DNA from: Blautia sp.
GTDB taxonomy: Bacteria > Bacillota > Clostridia > Lachnospirales > Lachnospiraceae
NCBI GenBank assembly: GCA_022770365.1
Contig: JALEHU010000080.1
Coordinates: forward strand, 1 to 35,891
Reading direction: 5' to 3'
Length of the DNA stretch: 35,891 nucleotides
Numbering within the stretch: position 1 is the first letter of the stretch; each line of letters opens with the position of its first letter. The position numbers and the translations under genes were made by a program. A model generated the notes under the pieces. The model saw nothing but the letters and a program-made list of their open reading frames with translations. It was not told the origin of the DNA and did no database searches. Shown here one piece after another: positions 15,813 through 23,892 of the stretch.

Positions 15813-16721
15813 ATGAGTAAATCGAAATTGAAAAACAAAACAATTCAGAACGTTAATGGCTGGTTGTTTGCACTCCCCGCAATGTTAGGATTTTTAATCT
15901 TTAATCTGGTTCCCATGTTTATGAGTGGATATTATAGTTTGTGTAACTACTCTATTCTGAAGGCACCGGAGTTTATAGGATTTGAGAACTATGTGAATCT
16001 GTTCAGTGGGGCAACAGGAAACTTCTGGGTGGCTGCAAAAGCAACCTTGCTTTACACGATTATGGCAGTTCCTGCGAATCTGATATTTGCACTTTTTATT
16101 GCGGTTTTATTAAACAGGAAAATGGTGGGCAGGACATTTTTCCGGTCGGTTTTTTATTTGCCGTGTATTCTTCCTGCTGTTGCAACCAGCTTTGTATGGA
16201 TACTGTTGGCGAATCCGGATTTTGGATTGTTTAATACGGTTCTGGAATGGCTGCATCTGCCGAGCAGTATGTTTTTCTGGGGAAAAGACAGTGTATTACA
16301 GACAATTGTGTTTATGGGGATCTGGTCAACCGGTTCTACCCAGGTAATCTTCCTTGCCGGCTTGCAGGATATTCCGCAGGTTTATTATGAAGCGATAGAG
16401 ATAGATGGTGGAAATGCATGGCAGAAGTTTCTATATATTACGCTTCCGATGTTGTCACCAACTCTGTTTTTTAACTTAGTCATGGGAATTATTGGTGCTC
16501 TTCAGGTTTTTGGTCAGGCTTATATCATTACAGAAGGAGGTCCCAATAATGCATCCCTTTTCTATGTGTATGAGCTTTGGAGACAGGCTTTCAAGTATAT
16601 GGATATGGGAGTGGCTTCCGCCATGGCATGGATACTGTTTATCGTTGTTCTGATTTTGACAGCTGTTGTATTTAAGACATCTAGAACATGGGTTTATTAT
16701 GCAGGAGGAGAAGAGGAATGA
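15813..16721 (+). CDS. Sugar ABC transporter permease, MalF/UgpA type
   Basis: A 302-residue inner-membrane protein with six predicted helices. The cytoplasmic EAA loop reads EAIEIDGGNAWQKFLYITLP, the site that docks the ATPase. It opens with LFALPAMLGFLIFNLVPMFM, typical of the first permease in carbohydrate uptake family 1. I place the start at 15813, where AAGAGGTGA lies about six bases upstream; an ATG at 15795 is nearly inside the T-tract of the preceding hairpin. The stop overlaps the next start (ATGA). The operon contains no ATP-binding subunit, so a shared MsmX/UgpC-type ATPase encoded elsewhere is likely used. Confidence 0.93.
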   Translation: MSKSKLKNKTIQNVNGWLFALPAMLGFLIFNLVPMFMSGYYSLCNYSILKAPEFIGFENYVNLFSGATGNFWVAAKATLLYTIMAVPANLIFALFIAVLLNRKMVGRTFFRSVFYLPCILPAVATSFVWILLANPDFGLFNTVLEWLHLPSSMFFWGKDSVLQTIVFMGIWSTGSTQVIFLAGLQDIPQVYYEAIEIDGGNAWQKFLYITLPMLSPTLFFNLVMGIIGALQVFGQAYIITEGGPNNASLFYVYELWRQAFKYMDMGVASAMAWILFIVVLILTAVVFKTSRTWVYYAGGEEE

Positions 16722-17566
16722 GAAAGAAGAAAAACGCAATTTATTATGTAAAAAAAACAGGGTTTTATATTTTACTCAGTGCGTTAGCTTTGTTCTGCCT
16801 GCTTCCTATGTATTGGATGGTACGTTCCTCGTTTATGAAAAATGTAGATATTTTTGTGATGGATCCATTTGTTGTATGGCCGAAAGAAATGCATTGGGAG
16901 AATTATGTCAAGGCATTTCAGAGTGCAAATTTTCTACAGTATGGATTGAATACCATTATTATTGTAGCAGGATGTATGGTCGGGACATTACTTACCTGTT
17001 CGATGGCGGCATATGCATTTGCCAGACTGAAATGGAAAGGAAAAAACATCTGCTTTGCTATGCTTTTGGCTACTATGATGCTGCCAGGGACAGTTACACT
17101 GATTCCACAGTTTATTATCTGGAAAAATCTGCATATGGTAAATACATTCTGGCCGCTGATCTTTCCGGCATTTCTGGGAGGCGGTGCTTTTAATATCTTT
17201 CTTATGCGTCAGTTTCTTCTGGGAATTCCGAAAGAACTAGATGAAGCAGCAACTCTCGATGGAGCAGGAGCCTTCCAGATTTATTGGAGAATCATTCTTC
17301 CTTTATCGAGATCAGCATTGGTAGTGGTGGCTTTGTTTACGTTTATGAATAACTGGAATGACTTCTTTGGACCGCTGATTTATTTGAATGAAAAGCAGAA
17401 ATATACATTGGCGTTGGGCTTGTTGCAGTTTAAAGGAGACTATTCCAATAAATGGAATCTCATGATGGCTGCATCCACTATGGTGGTAATACCCTGCTTT
17501 GCCGTATATGTGGTTGGACAGAAGCAGCTGATAGAAGGAATCAGTATGACAGGAATAAAAGGTTAA
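16718..17566 (+). CDS. Sugar ABC transporter permease, MalG/UgpE type
   Basis: A 282-residue inner-membrane permease with about six helices. The EAA loop is DEAATLDGAGAFQIYWRIILP and the C-terminus ends QKQLIEGISMTGIKG, both standard for the second permease of family 1 sugar transporters. The start ATG overlaps the stop of the first permease by four bases and has AGGAGG upstream, so the pair is translationally coupled. I reject a start at 16688, which would lie 30 bases within the upstream gene. It forms the channel with the first permease. Sugar operons usually continue with a glycosidase; here the operon ends in a recombination scar. Confidence 0.92.
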   Translation: MRKKKNAIYYVKKTGFYILLSALALFCLLPMYWMVRSSFMKNVDIFVMDPFVVWPKEMHWENYVKAFQSANFLQYGLNTIIIVAGCMVGTLLTCSMAAYAFARLKWKGKNICFAMLLATMMLPGTVTLIPQFIIWKNLHMVNTFWPLIFPAFLGGGAFNIFLMRQFLLGIPKELDEAATLDGAGAFQIYWRIILPLSRSALVVVALFTFMNNWNDFFGPLIYLNEKQKYTLALGLLQFKGDYSNKWNLMMAASTMVVIPCFAVYVVGQKQLIEGISMTGIKG

Positions 17567-17578
17567 AGGAAAGTGAGG

Positions 17579-17647
17579 ATGAAAAAAGAGTATAGAAAAA
17601 CTCAGGCCCTGCCCCTGTGTAGAGCTATCTATTTCCCGACAGCCTAA
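17579..17647 (+). pseudogene. Truncated start of a gene after the permeases
   Basis: An ATG with AAAGGA eight bases upstream begins MKKEYRKTQALPLCRAIYFP and stops after 22 residues. The TAA lies precisely at the joint with the ribokinase fragment (17646). It is probably the 5' stub of a lost gene of the sugar operon. Too short to assign. Confidence 0.35.
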
Positions 17648-17767
17648 TAATTCCATCGTTGTCATTGCGGGCGCTAACAAAGCGTGTGATGTGGAATATC
17701 TGAAGGTGCATGATGAAATGATCCGTGAGAGCGATTATGTGATCTTTCAGATGAAAATCCCCTGCGA
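17646..17767 (+). pseudogene. Ribokinase gene fragment (partial copy of 7535-7656)
   Basis: These 122 bases match 7535-7656 of the intact rbsK gene with seven differences (94%). The fragment encodes an internal piece (IVVIAGANKACDVEY...) with neither start nor end. At 17766 it is fused to a copy of the terminator that lies after the ADP-ribosylglycohydrolase-family gene, with a two-base overlap at the joint. It looks like the residue of a second rbsK operon after an internal deletion. Confidence 0.85.
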
Positions 17768-17847
17768 ATTATTAAAATCAGACAAATGGTTTCCTGAAGA
17801 CGAAAAAACTTCGGGGAACCGTTTGTTATTTTTTTTGCATAATTGTC
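17766..17847. repeat. Dispersed repeat containing a terminator, copy 2
   Basis: This 82-base segment is about 88% identical to 10511-10592, ending GCATAATTGTC. In copy 1 the same sequence stands downstream of the ADP-ribosylglycohydrolase-family gene; here it directly follows a piece of ribokinase. Confidence 0.85.
17783..17836 (+). terminator. Rho-independent terminator of the sugar ABC operon (second copy)
   Basis: CAAATGGTTTCC pairs along its length, allowing G-U pairs, with GGGAACCGTTTG. It has the same inner hairpin as copy 1 and a longer T-tract (TTATTTTTTTT). It is the first terminator after the permease genes and probably ends that operon. Confidence 0.8.
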
Positions 17848-17914
17848 CAAAAAGACAAAAAAAGGTTTCAAAAATTGTACGATTTCCAGATTTTCCTGAA
17901 TGCCTGCTTTTTCA

Positions 17915-17943
17915 TTGATTATGAAAAAAAGATGTGGTATTTT
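17915..17943 (+). promoter_or_regulatory. Candidate promoter of the DUF917/hydantoinase operon
   Basis: TTGATT (17915-17920) and TATTTT (17938-17943) with a 17-base spacer lie just past the terminator and about 100 bases before the first gene. The match is moderate. Confidence 0.35.
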
Positions 17944-17982
17944 ATTTAAAAAGTTTCATAGATTAACACTTTATTGCGGAAA

Positions 17983-18017
17983 AGGTCAATGGAGACAGCA
18001 GGGGCTTCCATTGACCT
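17983..18017 (+). promoter_or_regulatory. Leader stem-loop upstream of the DUF917 gene
   Basis: A perfect 11-bp inverted repeat, AGGTCAATGGA / TCCATTGACCT, encloses a 13-base loop and is followed by ATTTTATA. It lies 28 bases before the DUF917 start and could be an attenuator, an mRNA-stability hairpin or an operator, possibly for PucR. No known riboswitch class is recognisable. Confidence 0.4.
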
Positions 18018-18045
18018 ATTTTATAAAGAAAGGAAGTAAAACTGA

Positions 18046-19142
18046 ATGAGAAAAATCGGTGTAAAAGAGATTGAAGATATGGCAGTGGGTGCTGCTGTAC
18101 TTGGAACCGGCGGCGGAGGAGATCCTTATATCGGAAAGCTGATGGCAATTCAGGCGATCAAAGAGTGCGGCGAAGTGGAAATGATTACTCCGGAAGAGGT
18201 TCCGGATGATGCAATTGTAGTTCCTTCTTCTATGATGGGGCACCTACCATTCTGGTGGAAAAAATCCCGAACGGAAGTGAGCCGTTCAGGACATTTGATG
18301 CCCTGGAAAAACTGAGAGGCACGAAAGTATATGCGACCATGTCCATCGAAGCAGGCGGATTGAACTCGATGATTCCGTTTGTTCTTGCGGCCAGAAGAAG
18401 AATTCCTATTGTAGATGCGGATTCCATGGGACGTGCATTTCCGGAACTGCAGATGACAACCTTCCATCTGCATGGCGTGACCTGTGCACCGATGGTTCTC
18501 AGTGATGAAAAAGGAAATACCGTTTCCATGGATACCATTGGAAATAAATGGACGGAGGACATTGCCAGAGCGGCAACTGCGGTCATGGGCGGTTCTACAT
18601 TCATGGCGTCTTATGCCATTGACGGTAAGACTCTGAAAAAAGCCTGTGTTCCGTATACAGCTTCGAAATGTGAGCAGATCGGACGTGCGATCCGTGAAGC
18701 AAAAGAACGGAATATCAGCCCTGTTGAGGCTGTTCTGGAAGTGATGGGGGGCTTTGAATTATTCCGCGGAAAAGTGGTAGATGTAGCCAGAAAGACGGAT
18801 GGCGCTTTTGTGCGCGGTACTGCAGTACTGGAAGGTATTCTGGATTATAAGGATCAGACCTGTGAAATCTGTTTCCAGAACGAAAATATTATCGCGAAGG
18901 TTGGAGAGGAAGTGCTTGCAACAGCCCCGGATCTGATCATCAATCTGGATACGGAGACGGGTCTTCCGGTTACTACGGAGGGACTGAAATACGGTGCCAG
19001 AACAGTTCTGATTTCTGCGCCCTGCAGCCCGCAGTGGAGAACTCCTAAGGGACTCGAAACAGTTGGTCCCAGATATTTCGGGTACGATGTGGATTATGTG
19101 CCGGTGGAAGAACGCGTAAGCAGAAGAAAGGAAATGAAGTAG
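18046..19142 (+). pseudogene. DUF917 / S-methyl-thiohydantoin desulfurase-family gene, frameshifted
   Basis: Two overlapping frames encode one protein of about 365 residues. The first part (MRKIGVKEIEDMAVGAAVLG, with GTGGGGDP) ends in an unrelated tail and stops at 18315. The rest resumes one base out of frame from about 18241 (PTILVEKIPNGSEPF...). A single G is missing from the run at 18237-18240: with five Gs it would read SSMMGAPTILVEK without a break. The family is PF06032, formerly DUF917, which sits beside hydantoinase genes; members have been linked to thiohydantoin desulfuration. Its placement one base before the hydantoinase gene fits a joint pathway. RBS AAGGAAG stands about eight bases before the start. 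The break may be a true inactivation, a phase-variable G-tract, or a homopolymer sequencing error; all later codons are intact, which favours a recent or artefactual event. Confidence 0.82.
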
Positions 19143-19143
19143 A

Positions 19144-20712
19144 ATGAAGAACTGGAGAATCGGAATTGATGTAGGCGGTACAAATACAGATGCGGTAGTC
19201 ATTGATGAAAAATTAAATCTGGTTGCCGGTGTAAAAAATCCGACAACAGATGATGTTATGACAGGAATTGAGAAGGCCATGCATCGGGTGCTTGCCATGC
19301 CCGGAGTAGATAAAGAGAAGATTGGTTATGCAATGCTGGGAACCACACATTGTACCAATGCGATCGTGGAAAGAAAACGTCTGAACAAGGTGGCGGTTCT
19401 TCGTATCGGTGCACCGGCGGCAGTGGCGATCCCTCCGATGGCAGACTGGCCGGAGGATCTGAAGGAGGCAATGGATGTCAAATACTACCTTGTCGGCGGC
19501 GGAAACGAATTTGACGGACGTGAAATAGCACCTCTGGATGAGGAGAAAATTCTGGAATGTGCAGAAGATATGAAAGCAAACGGAGTCGAATCCGTTGCAG
19601 TTATTGCTGTATATTCCCCGGTTTCCGACAAACATGAAAGACGTGCCGGAGAGCTGCTCCGGAGCGTGCTTCCGGAAAGTGTTTCCATTACTTTTTCCAA
19701 TGAGATCGGATCGGTCGGACTTCTGGAGAGAGAAAATGCTTCCATTTTGAATGCGGCTTTAAGAGATGTGGCAAAAGTAACGGCAGAAAGTTTTGTGGCT
19801 GCACTGGAGGAAGAAAACATTAAGGATGCAGAAGTTTATCTGGGACAGAATGACGGTACGCTCATGAGCGTGGAATATGCGAAGAAATACCCGATCCTTA
19901 CCATCGCATGCGGCCCTACAGATTCTATCCGCGGTGCGGCTTTTCTGACTAATATGAAAGAAGCAATTGTAGTGGATATCGGCGGAACGACCACCGATGT
20001 GGGAGTGCTGACCAATGGTTTCCCGAGAGAATCTATGGTTGCTGTTGAAATCGGAAAGGTAAGAACGAATTTCCGTATGCCGGATATTATTTCCATAGGT
20101 CTTGGCGGCGACTCGATCGTCCGTGAAAAGGAAAACGGGGAAGTGACGGTAGGACCTGATTCCGTAGGATTCAGGGTAACCGAAAAAGCGCTGTGTTTCG
20201 GGGGAGATACTCTGACAGCAACAGACATTGTGGTTGCTCTCGGAATGGCTGAAGGCGTAGGCGATCCGGGCAAAGTGTCTCATCTGCCGAAAGAACTGCT
20301 GGATAAGGCATATGCAAAGATCAAGGAAAGCGTGGAGGAAGCCGTAGACCGTATGAAGACCAGTGCAGGAGACGTGGATGTGATTCTCGTCGGCGGCGGC
20401 TCTATTCTGATCGGAGATGATCTGGAAGGTGCATCCCATGTATATAAGCCGGAAAACTTCGGAGTTGCAAATGCCATCGGTTCCGCTATCGGACAGGTGT
20501 CCGGACAGATTGAAAAGGTATTTTCCATGGAACACACACCGAGACTGGAAGCAATTGATATAGCAAAGAATATGGCGAAAGAGGAAGCGATTCAGGCAGG
20601 TGCACAGCCGGATTCCGTAGAGATCATTGACGTGGAAGATGTGCCTATGGCTTATCTTGGTGATGCTGTGAGAATCCGTGTAAAAGCAGTGGGAGATTTG
20701 AAACTGTTATAA
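19144..20712 (+). CDS. Hydantoinase/oxoprolinase-family protein (HyuA-like, ATP-dependent)
   Basis: The 522-residue protein has the N-terminal Hydantoinase/oxoprolinase domain (RIGIDVGGTNTDAVVIDEKL) and a second actin-like nucleotide-binding half opening IVVDIGGTTTDVGVLTNG. GLGGDSIVRE and VGGGSILI are further family motifs. Relatives hydrolyse the five-membered ring of hydantoins or 5-oxoproline using ATP. It is a short HyuA-type protein with no HyuB partner; instead the DUF917 gene precedes it by one base, the common arrangement for this subfamily. RBS AAGGAAA stands about ten bases upstream. The downstream NCS1 transporter and PucR regulator are on the same strand with short gaps, pointing to one operon. 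The actual ring substrate is not known. Confidence 0.9.
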   Translation: MKNWRIGIDVGGTNTDAVVIDEKLNLVAGVKNPTTDDVMTGIEKAMHRVLAMPGVDKEKIGYAMLGTTHCTNAIVERKRLNKVAVLRIGAPAAVAIPPMADWPEDLKEAMDVKYYLVGGGNEFDGREIAPLDEEKILECAEDMKANGVESVAVIAVYSPVSDKHERRAGELLRSVLPESVSITFSNEIGSVGLLERENASILNAALRDVAKVTAESFVAALEEENIKDAEVYLGQNDGTLMSVEYAKKYPILTIACGPTDSIRGAAFLTNMKEAIVVDIGGTTTDVGVLTNGFPRESMVAVEIGKVRTNFRMPDIISIGLGGDSIVREKENGEVTVGPDSVGFRVTEKALCFGGDTLTATDIVVALGMAEGVGDPGKVSHLPKELLDKAYAKIKESVEEAVDRMKTSAGDVDVILVGGGSILIGDDLEGASHVYKPENFGVANAIGSAIGQVSGQIEKVFSMEHTPRLEAIDIAKNMAKEEAIQAGAQPDSVEIIDVEDVPMAYLGDAVRIRVKAVGDLKLL

Positions 20713-20762
20713 AACAGTTTTAAATAAATATGACAAACTTATTATACGAGGAGATGAAGATT

Positions 20763-22100
20763 ATGAAAGAGACGAATGAAAAAGTGGAAACCACGCTACT
20801 GGATGATTATGAAAATCGCCCTGTGCCTCCCGAAAAATGTTTTGGATGGTATCAGCAGGGCGCTGTATGGCTTGGATGCGGTTTCTGTCTTGCTGCTTTT
20901 TCTCTGGGCGGTCAGCTGGCAGAAGGTCTTGGCTTTGGCAAAGCATGTATTGCTCTTCTTCTGGGCTGTGTGATTCTGACAATTATGTCTGCTGCAATCG
21001 GTGCGATTGGTGCGACAACTCATCTGTCCAGCTCCGTGACATCCCGATTTACTTTTGGTATCGGCGGAGCAAAGATTTTTGGTCTGATCTGTGCAGTATC
21101 GCTGTTCGGATGGTTCGGTTATCAGTGTTCCTTCTTCGGTCAGAGTGCAGTGGAAGTTGTAAAAATGGCAGCGGGTGTCAGCCCGAATGAAGCAGTTCTT
21201 ACGGTAATCGGCGGTCTTGCAATGATGATCACTGCGATTATCGGATACCGCGGAATCAAGATGCTGTCAAATTTCGGTGTGCCGATGCTGTTCCTTCTCG
21301 TTATCGCAGCTGTAATTAAAACACTGACACAGGTTTCATTTGGAGACATTGTGTCAAGCGGTCCTGTCGGAACTTCTATCACTCTCGGAAGCGGAATCGT
21401 TCTGGTAGTAGGTTCTTTTGCTGTCGGCGCAAGTATGATCCCGGACTTTTCCAGATACAGCAAAACTGTGAAGGATTCTAATATCGGATGCTTCCTTGGC
21501 TATGGTATCGGTTATTTTCTGATCGTTTTCATGGGTATGATTTTTACCTACGCATTTTCCGAAAATAACTTCACCAATATCCTGATCAACAAACTTGGCT
21601 TTGGATATATTGCAGCTTTTGTACTGATCGTTGCAACATGGACGACTAATGATAATAACCTGTATCAGTCTGTACTTGGTATCAGCAATGCGATCGATGG
21701 TGTTATAAAGGTTCCGCGAGTTGCTCTGACTGTTGTAGTCGGAATTATTTCCACCGCATTTGGTGCTCTGGGTGTTGTTAACATTTTTGTTCCTTTCTTA
21801 TGTTTCCTGGGCGTGGTAATTCCTCCGCTTGCTGCAGTTATTATTGCAGATTACTATTTCTTTAACAAAAACAACTATGATTATGCTAAAATAGATAAGC
21901 AGCCGAGTTTTTGTGTAAATAACTGTATTGCAGCATTGATCGGAATCCTGATCGGATGCACAATGAACGCAGCGCCGTATGGCTTCCAGGTGCCGTTCAT
22001 GATGAGTCTGGCAACAAAGATTCCGTCTTCTCTGATTGCAATGGCTGCAAGTATTGTTGCATGTATTATTGTGAACAAGGTTCACCCTGTGAAAAAATAA
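20763..22100 (+). CDS. NCS1-family nucleobase/hydantoin transporter (CodB-like)
   Basis: A 445-residue membrane protein with about twelve helices, of the nucleobase:cation symporter 1 family. The N-terminal signature (DDYENRPVPPEKCFGWYQQG) and the pair MIPDFSRYSK and ATWTTNDNNLYQS are those of CodB-like cytosine/purine permeases. The Mhp1 hydantoin transporter is in the same superfamily, so with its hydantoinase-type neighbours a hydantoin or related ring compound is a reasonable cargo. I chose ATG 20763, about ten bases after CGAGGAG; starts at 20730 and 20754 lie upstream of or inside that site. It lies 50 bases after the hydantoinase-like gene and nine before the PucR gene, so it belongs to the same operon. 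Confidence 0.9.
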   Translation: MKETNEKVETTLLDDYENRPVPPEKCFGWYQQGAVWLGCGFCLAAFSLGGQLAEGLGFGKACIALLLGCVILTIMSAAIGAIGATTHLSSSVTSRFTFGIGGAKIFGLICAVSLFGWFGYQCSFFGQSAVEVVKMAAGVSPNEAVLTVIGGLAMMITAIIGYRGIKMLSNFGVPMLFLLVIAAVIKTLTQVSFGDIVSSGPVGTSITLGSGIVLVVGSFAVGASMIPDFSRYSKTVKDSNIGCFLGYGIGYFLIVFMGMIFTYAFSENNFTNILINKLGFGYIAAFVLIVATWTTNDNNLYQSVLGISNAIDGVIKVPRVALTVVVGIISTAFGALGVVNIFVPFLCFLGVVIPPLAAVIIADYYFFNKNNYDYAKIDKQPSFCVNNCIAALIGILIGCTMNAAPYGFQVPFMMSLATKIPSSLIAMAASIVACIIVNKVHPVKK

Positions 22101-22109
22101 GGATAATTT

Positions 22110-23687
22110 ATGAGTGTATTTGTTTCTGATATTCTGAAGCTCCCTGTTATGCAGGGAGCAGAATTATTAGGCGGGAAAAGCGGGCTTTCCAAAATTGTAT
22201 CTGCCGTAACGGTTCTGGAGTATGCAGACCCGGAGCTCCTCCATGAAGTGTTTCGCGGAAAAGATTATTATCGTAATGAGATCGGTCTGACCGGTTTCTG
22301 CAATAATCCGGAAGATGTGGAGCTTCAGGTGGCCTGTATCCGCAAGATGGCTGCGGAAGGAGAAGTGGGACTGATCCTCTTTTATGTGGGTAGTATTATG
22401 CCGGAAGTGGATCCGAAACTGATCGCTGCAGCCGATGAGTCGGATTTTGCGCTGATCTGTATGCCGCGAGGAAATTTGTCCCTTCGATATTCTGATGTGA
22501 TCTATGAGATCATGGAATTGATCTTCAAGGATCAGGGAGCGCAGCATTCGTTTGTATATGATATTCTGGATTATGTTGCCGGACTGAAAAAAGACCAGAG
22601 AAATCTGTTCACGGTTTTGAGTATGCTGAAAGATGAACTGACAGCCAGTCTGGTCTTGACGGATGCGTCCCATAATGTTCTGTATCATATGAACTGGAGA
22701 GATACAAAGACGGATTATCAGTTTTCACTGGAGGATGATCTTCTTCCTGTGGCAGACGGGATTCCCATACGCTACGAGGCAGACCCCAGTTACTGGATAT
22801 ACCGGCTTCTGATCAGAGATAAAAGGAATACAGGAACAGAGTTATTTATTTTCCGCAAAAACGAAACGCTGGAAGAAGAGCAGAGAAGCCAGGCGGCGGA
22901 AATTGTCCGTCTGGCAGTCAGTATCTGGGATGACAGGCAGGGAGAAGAGGTTATTGCGGAACTGATCCGCGCAATTTTGAATGATGAACCTGCCAAAATG
23001 CGGAGACTGGCAAATCTATTTCAGGTTGACGTAACAGCAATCAGTTCTATGTGGGTTCTGCACAAAGATGATGACCGTTTTTCGAAAAAAGATGTAAAAG
23101 AACTGAAGGATATTATTTCGCAATATACGAATGTGATTGTGGAAGATTATTATGAAAATGATTATGTGATTTTTTCCGGAAATCTGAATTACCGGGATGA
23201 ACAGGAACTGCGGCAGGGATTAACAGAGAGCGGGATTCTGAAGAAAAGCGGGATTGCATTGATATACTGCGGCAATCTGGCAAATACGGTATCGGTAAAA
23301 TCTGCATATAGGATGATCTGTAAAAATATTCATGAATCCTGCCATGTGTTTGGAAACAGAAGTCTGTATACGCTGAATGATATTTCCTATATTGAAGAAT
23401 GCAAATCTGTGATGGAGCAGGGAGAGCAGCATCTGGAACAGATCCTGGAACCGATTCAGTGCCTGGAGGAATGCAGACAGAACGAATTCCTGGAAACACT
23501 GGCCGTATATCTTCTGGATGCGGAAATGAGCGTGCAGCGTACAGGGGAACTGATGTATCTTCACAAAAATATGGTGAAATACCGGCTCCAGAGGATTGCG
23601 GAGCTTACCGGTATCCGCCCCGGCGAAATGCCCGGAACCATCCGGCTGTATAAGGCGGTGGTTGTAAAACGTCTGCTTGACCGATGA
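22110..23687 (+). CDS. PucR-family transcriptional regulator
   Basis: The 525-residue protein has an N-terminal purine-catabolism regulatory domain (DILKLPVMQGAELLGGKSGL, then VTVLEYADPELLHEVFRG). The centre is a long GGDEF-like region. The C-terminal PucR helix-turn-helix reads LLDAEMSVQRTGELMYLHKN, then MVKYRLQRIAELTG. PucR proteins control nitrogen-rich ring catabolism such as purine/allantoin use. It is the last gene of the hydantoinase operon, nine bases after the transporter (AAGGA before ATG), so it most likely regulates the operon and perhaps the convergent nitrilase-family gene. A strong hairpin terminator follows. Confidence 0.92.
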   Translation: MSVFVSDILKLPVMQGAELLGGKSGLSKIVSAVTVLEYADPELLHEVFRGKDYYRNEIGLTGFCNNPEDVELQVACIRKMAAEGEVGLILFYVGSIMPEVDPKLIAAADESDFALICMPRGNLSLRYSDVIYEIMELIFKDQGAQHSFVYDILDYVAGLKKDQRNLFTVLSMLKDELTASLVLTDASHNVLYHMNWRDTKTDYQFSLEDDLLPVADGIPIRYEADPSYWIYRLLIRDKRNTGTELFIFRKNETLEEEQRSQAAEIVRLAVSIWDDRQGEEVIAELIRAILNDEPAKMRRLANLFQVDVTAISSMWVLHKDDDRFSKKDVKELKDIISQYTNVIVEDYYENDYVIFSGNLNYRDEQELRQGLTESGILKKSGIALIYCGNLANTVSVKSAYRMICKNIHESCHVFGNRSLYTLNDISYIEECKSVMEQGEQHLEQILEPIQCLEECRQNEFLETLAVYLLDAEMSVQRTGELMYLHKNMVKYRLQRIAELTGIRPGEMPGTIRLYKAVVVKRLLDR

Positions 23688-23764
23688 GTGCCGGTTCGGC
23701 GTGGAACAATAGGAAGTATAACGGGCGGAAATGCGATAACAGATGAATAACAGTCAAACGAATA

Positions 23765-23816
23765 AAAAGAAGGCGTTCTTAGAGCCGTACGCGGCTTTTG
23801 GAACACCTTCTTTTAT
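23765..23816. terminator. Bidirectional terminator between pucR-like and nitrilase-family genes
   Basis: AAAAGAAGGCGTTC pairs with GAACACCTTCTTTT, with an inner AGCCG / CGGCT stem. It has T on the plus strand and A on the other side, so it works for both convergent genes: it is about 80 bases past each stop. Confidence 0.8.
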
Positions 23817-23850
23817 TCTTTTGCCTGTTTTATTTCATTAGGGTTATGTT

Positions 23851-23878
23851 TTGTATCCTGCAGTTTGTATCCTGCAGT
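23851..23878. repeat. 14-bp perfect tandem repeat
   Basis: TTGTATCCTGCAGT occurs twice without spacing (23851-23864 and 23865-23878), 15 bases beyond the nitrilase-family stop codon. Probably a local slippage duplication with no evident function. Confidence 0.8.
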
Positions 23879-23892
23879 CTATACGCTATGGT

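Noticed and set aside
17983-18017. Purine or other known riboswitch before the DUF917 gene
   Set aside because: Only one simple stem-loop is present; no conserved junction bases of the purine class or any other known class could be found.
18237-18315. Programmed -1 frameshifting in the DUF917 gene
   Set aside because: No X-XXY-YYZ slippery heptamer and no downstream pseudoknot were seen; a lost G in a homopolymer explains it more simply.
19759-20535. Open frame of 258 codons on the minus strand
   Set aside because: It is a shadow of the hydantoinase/oxoprolinase-family gene without RBS or recognisable domain.
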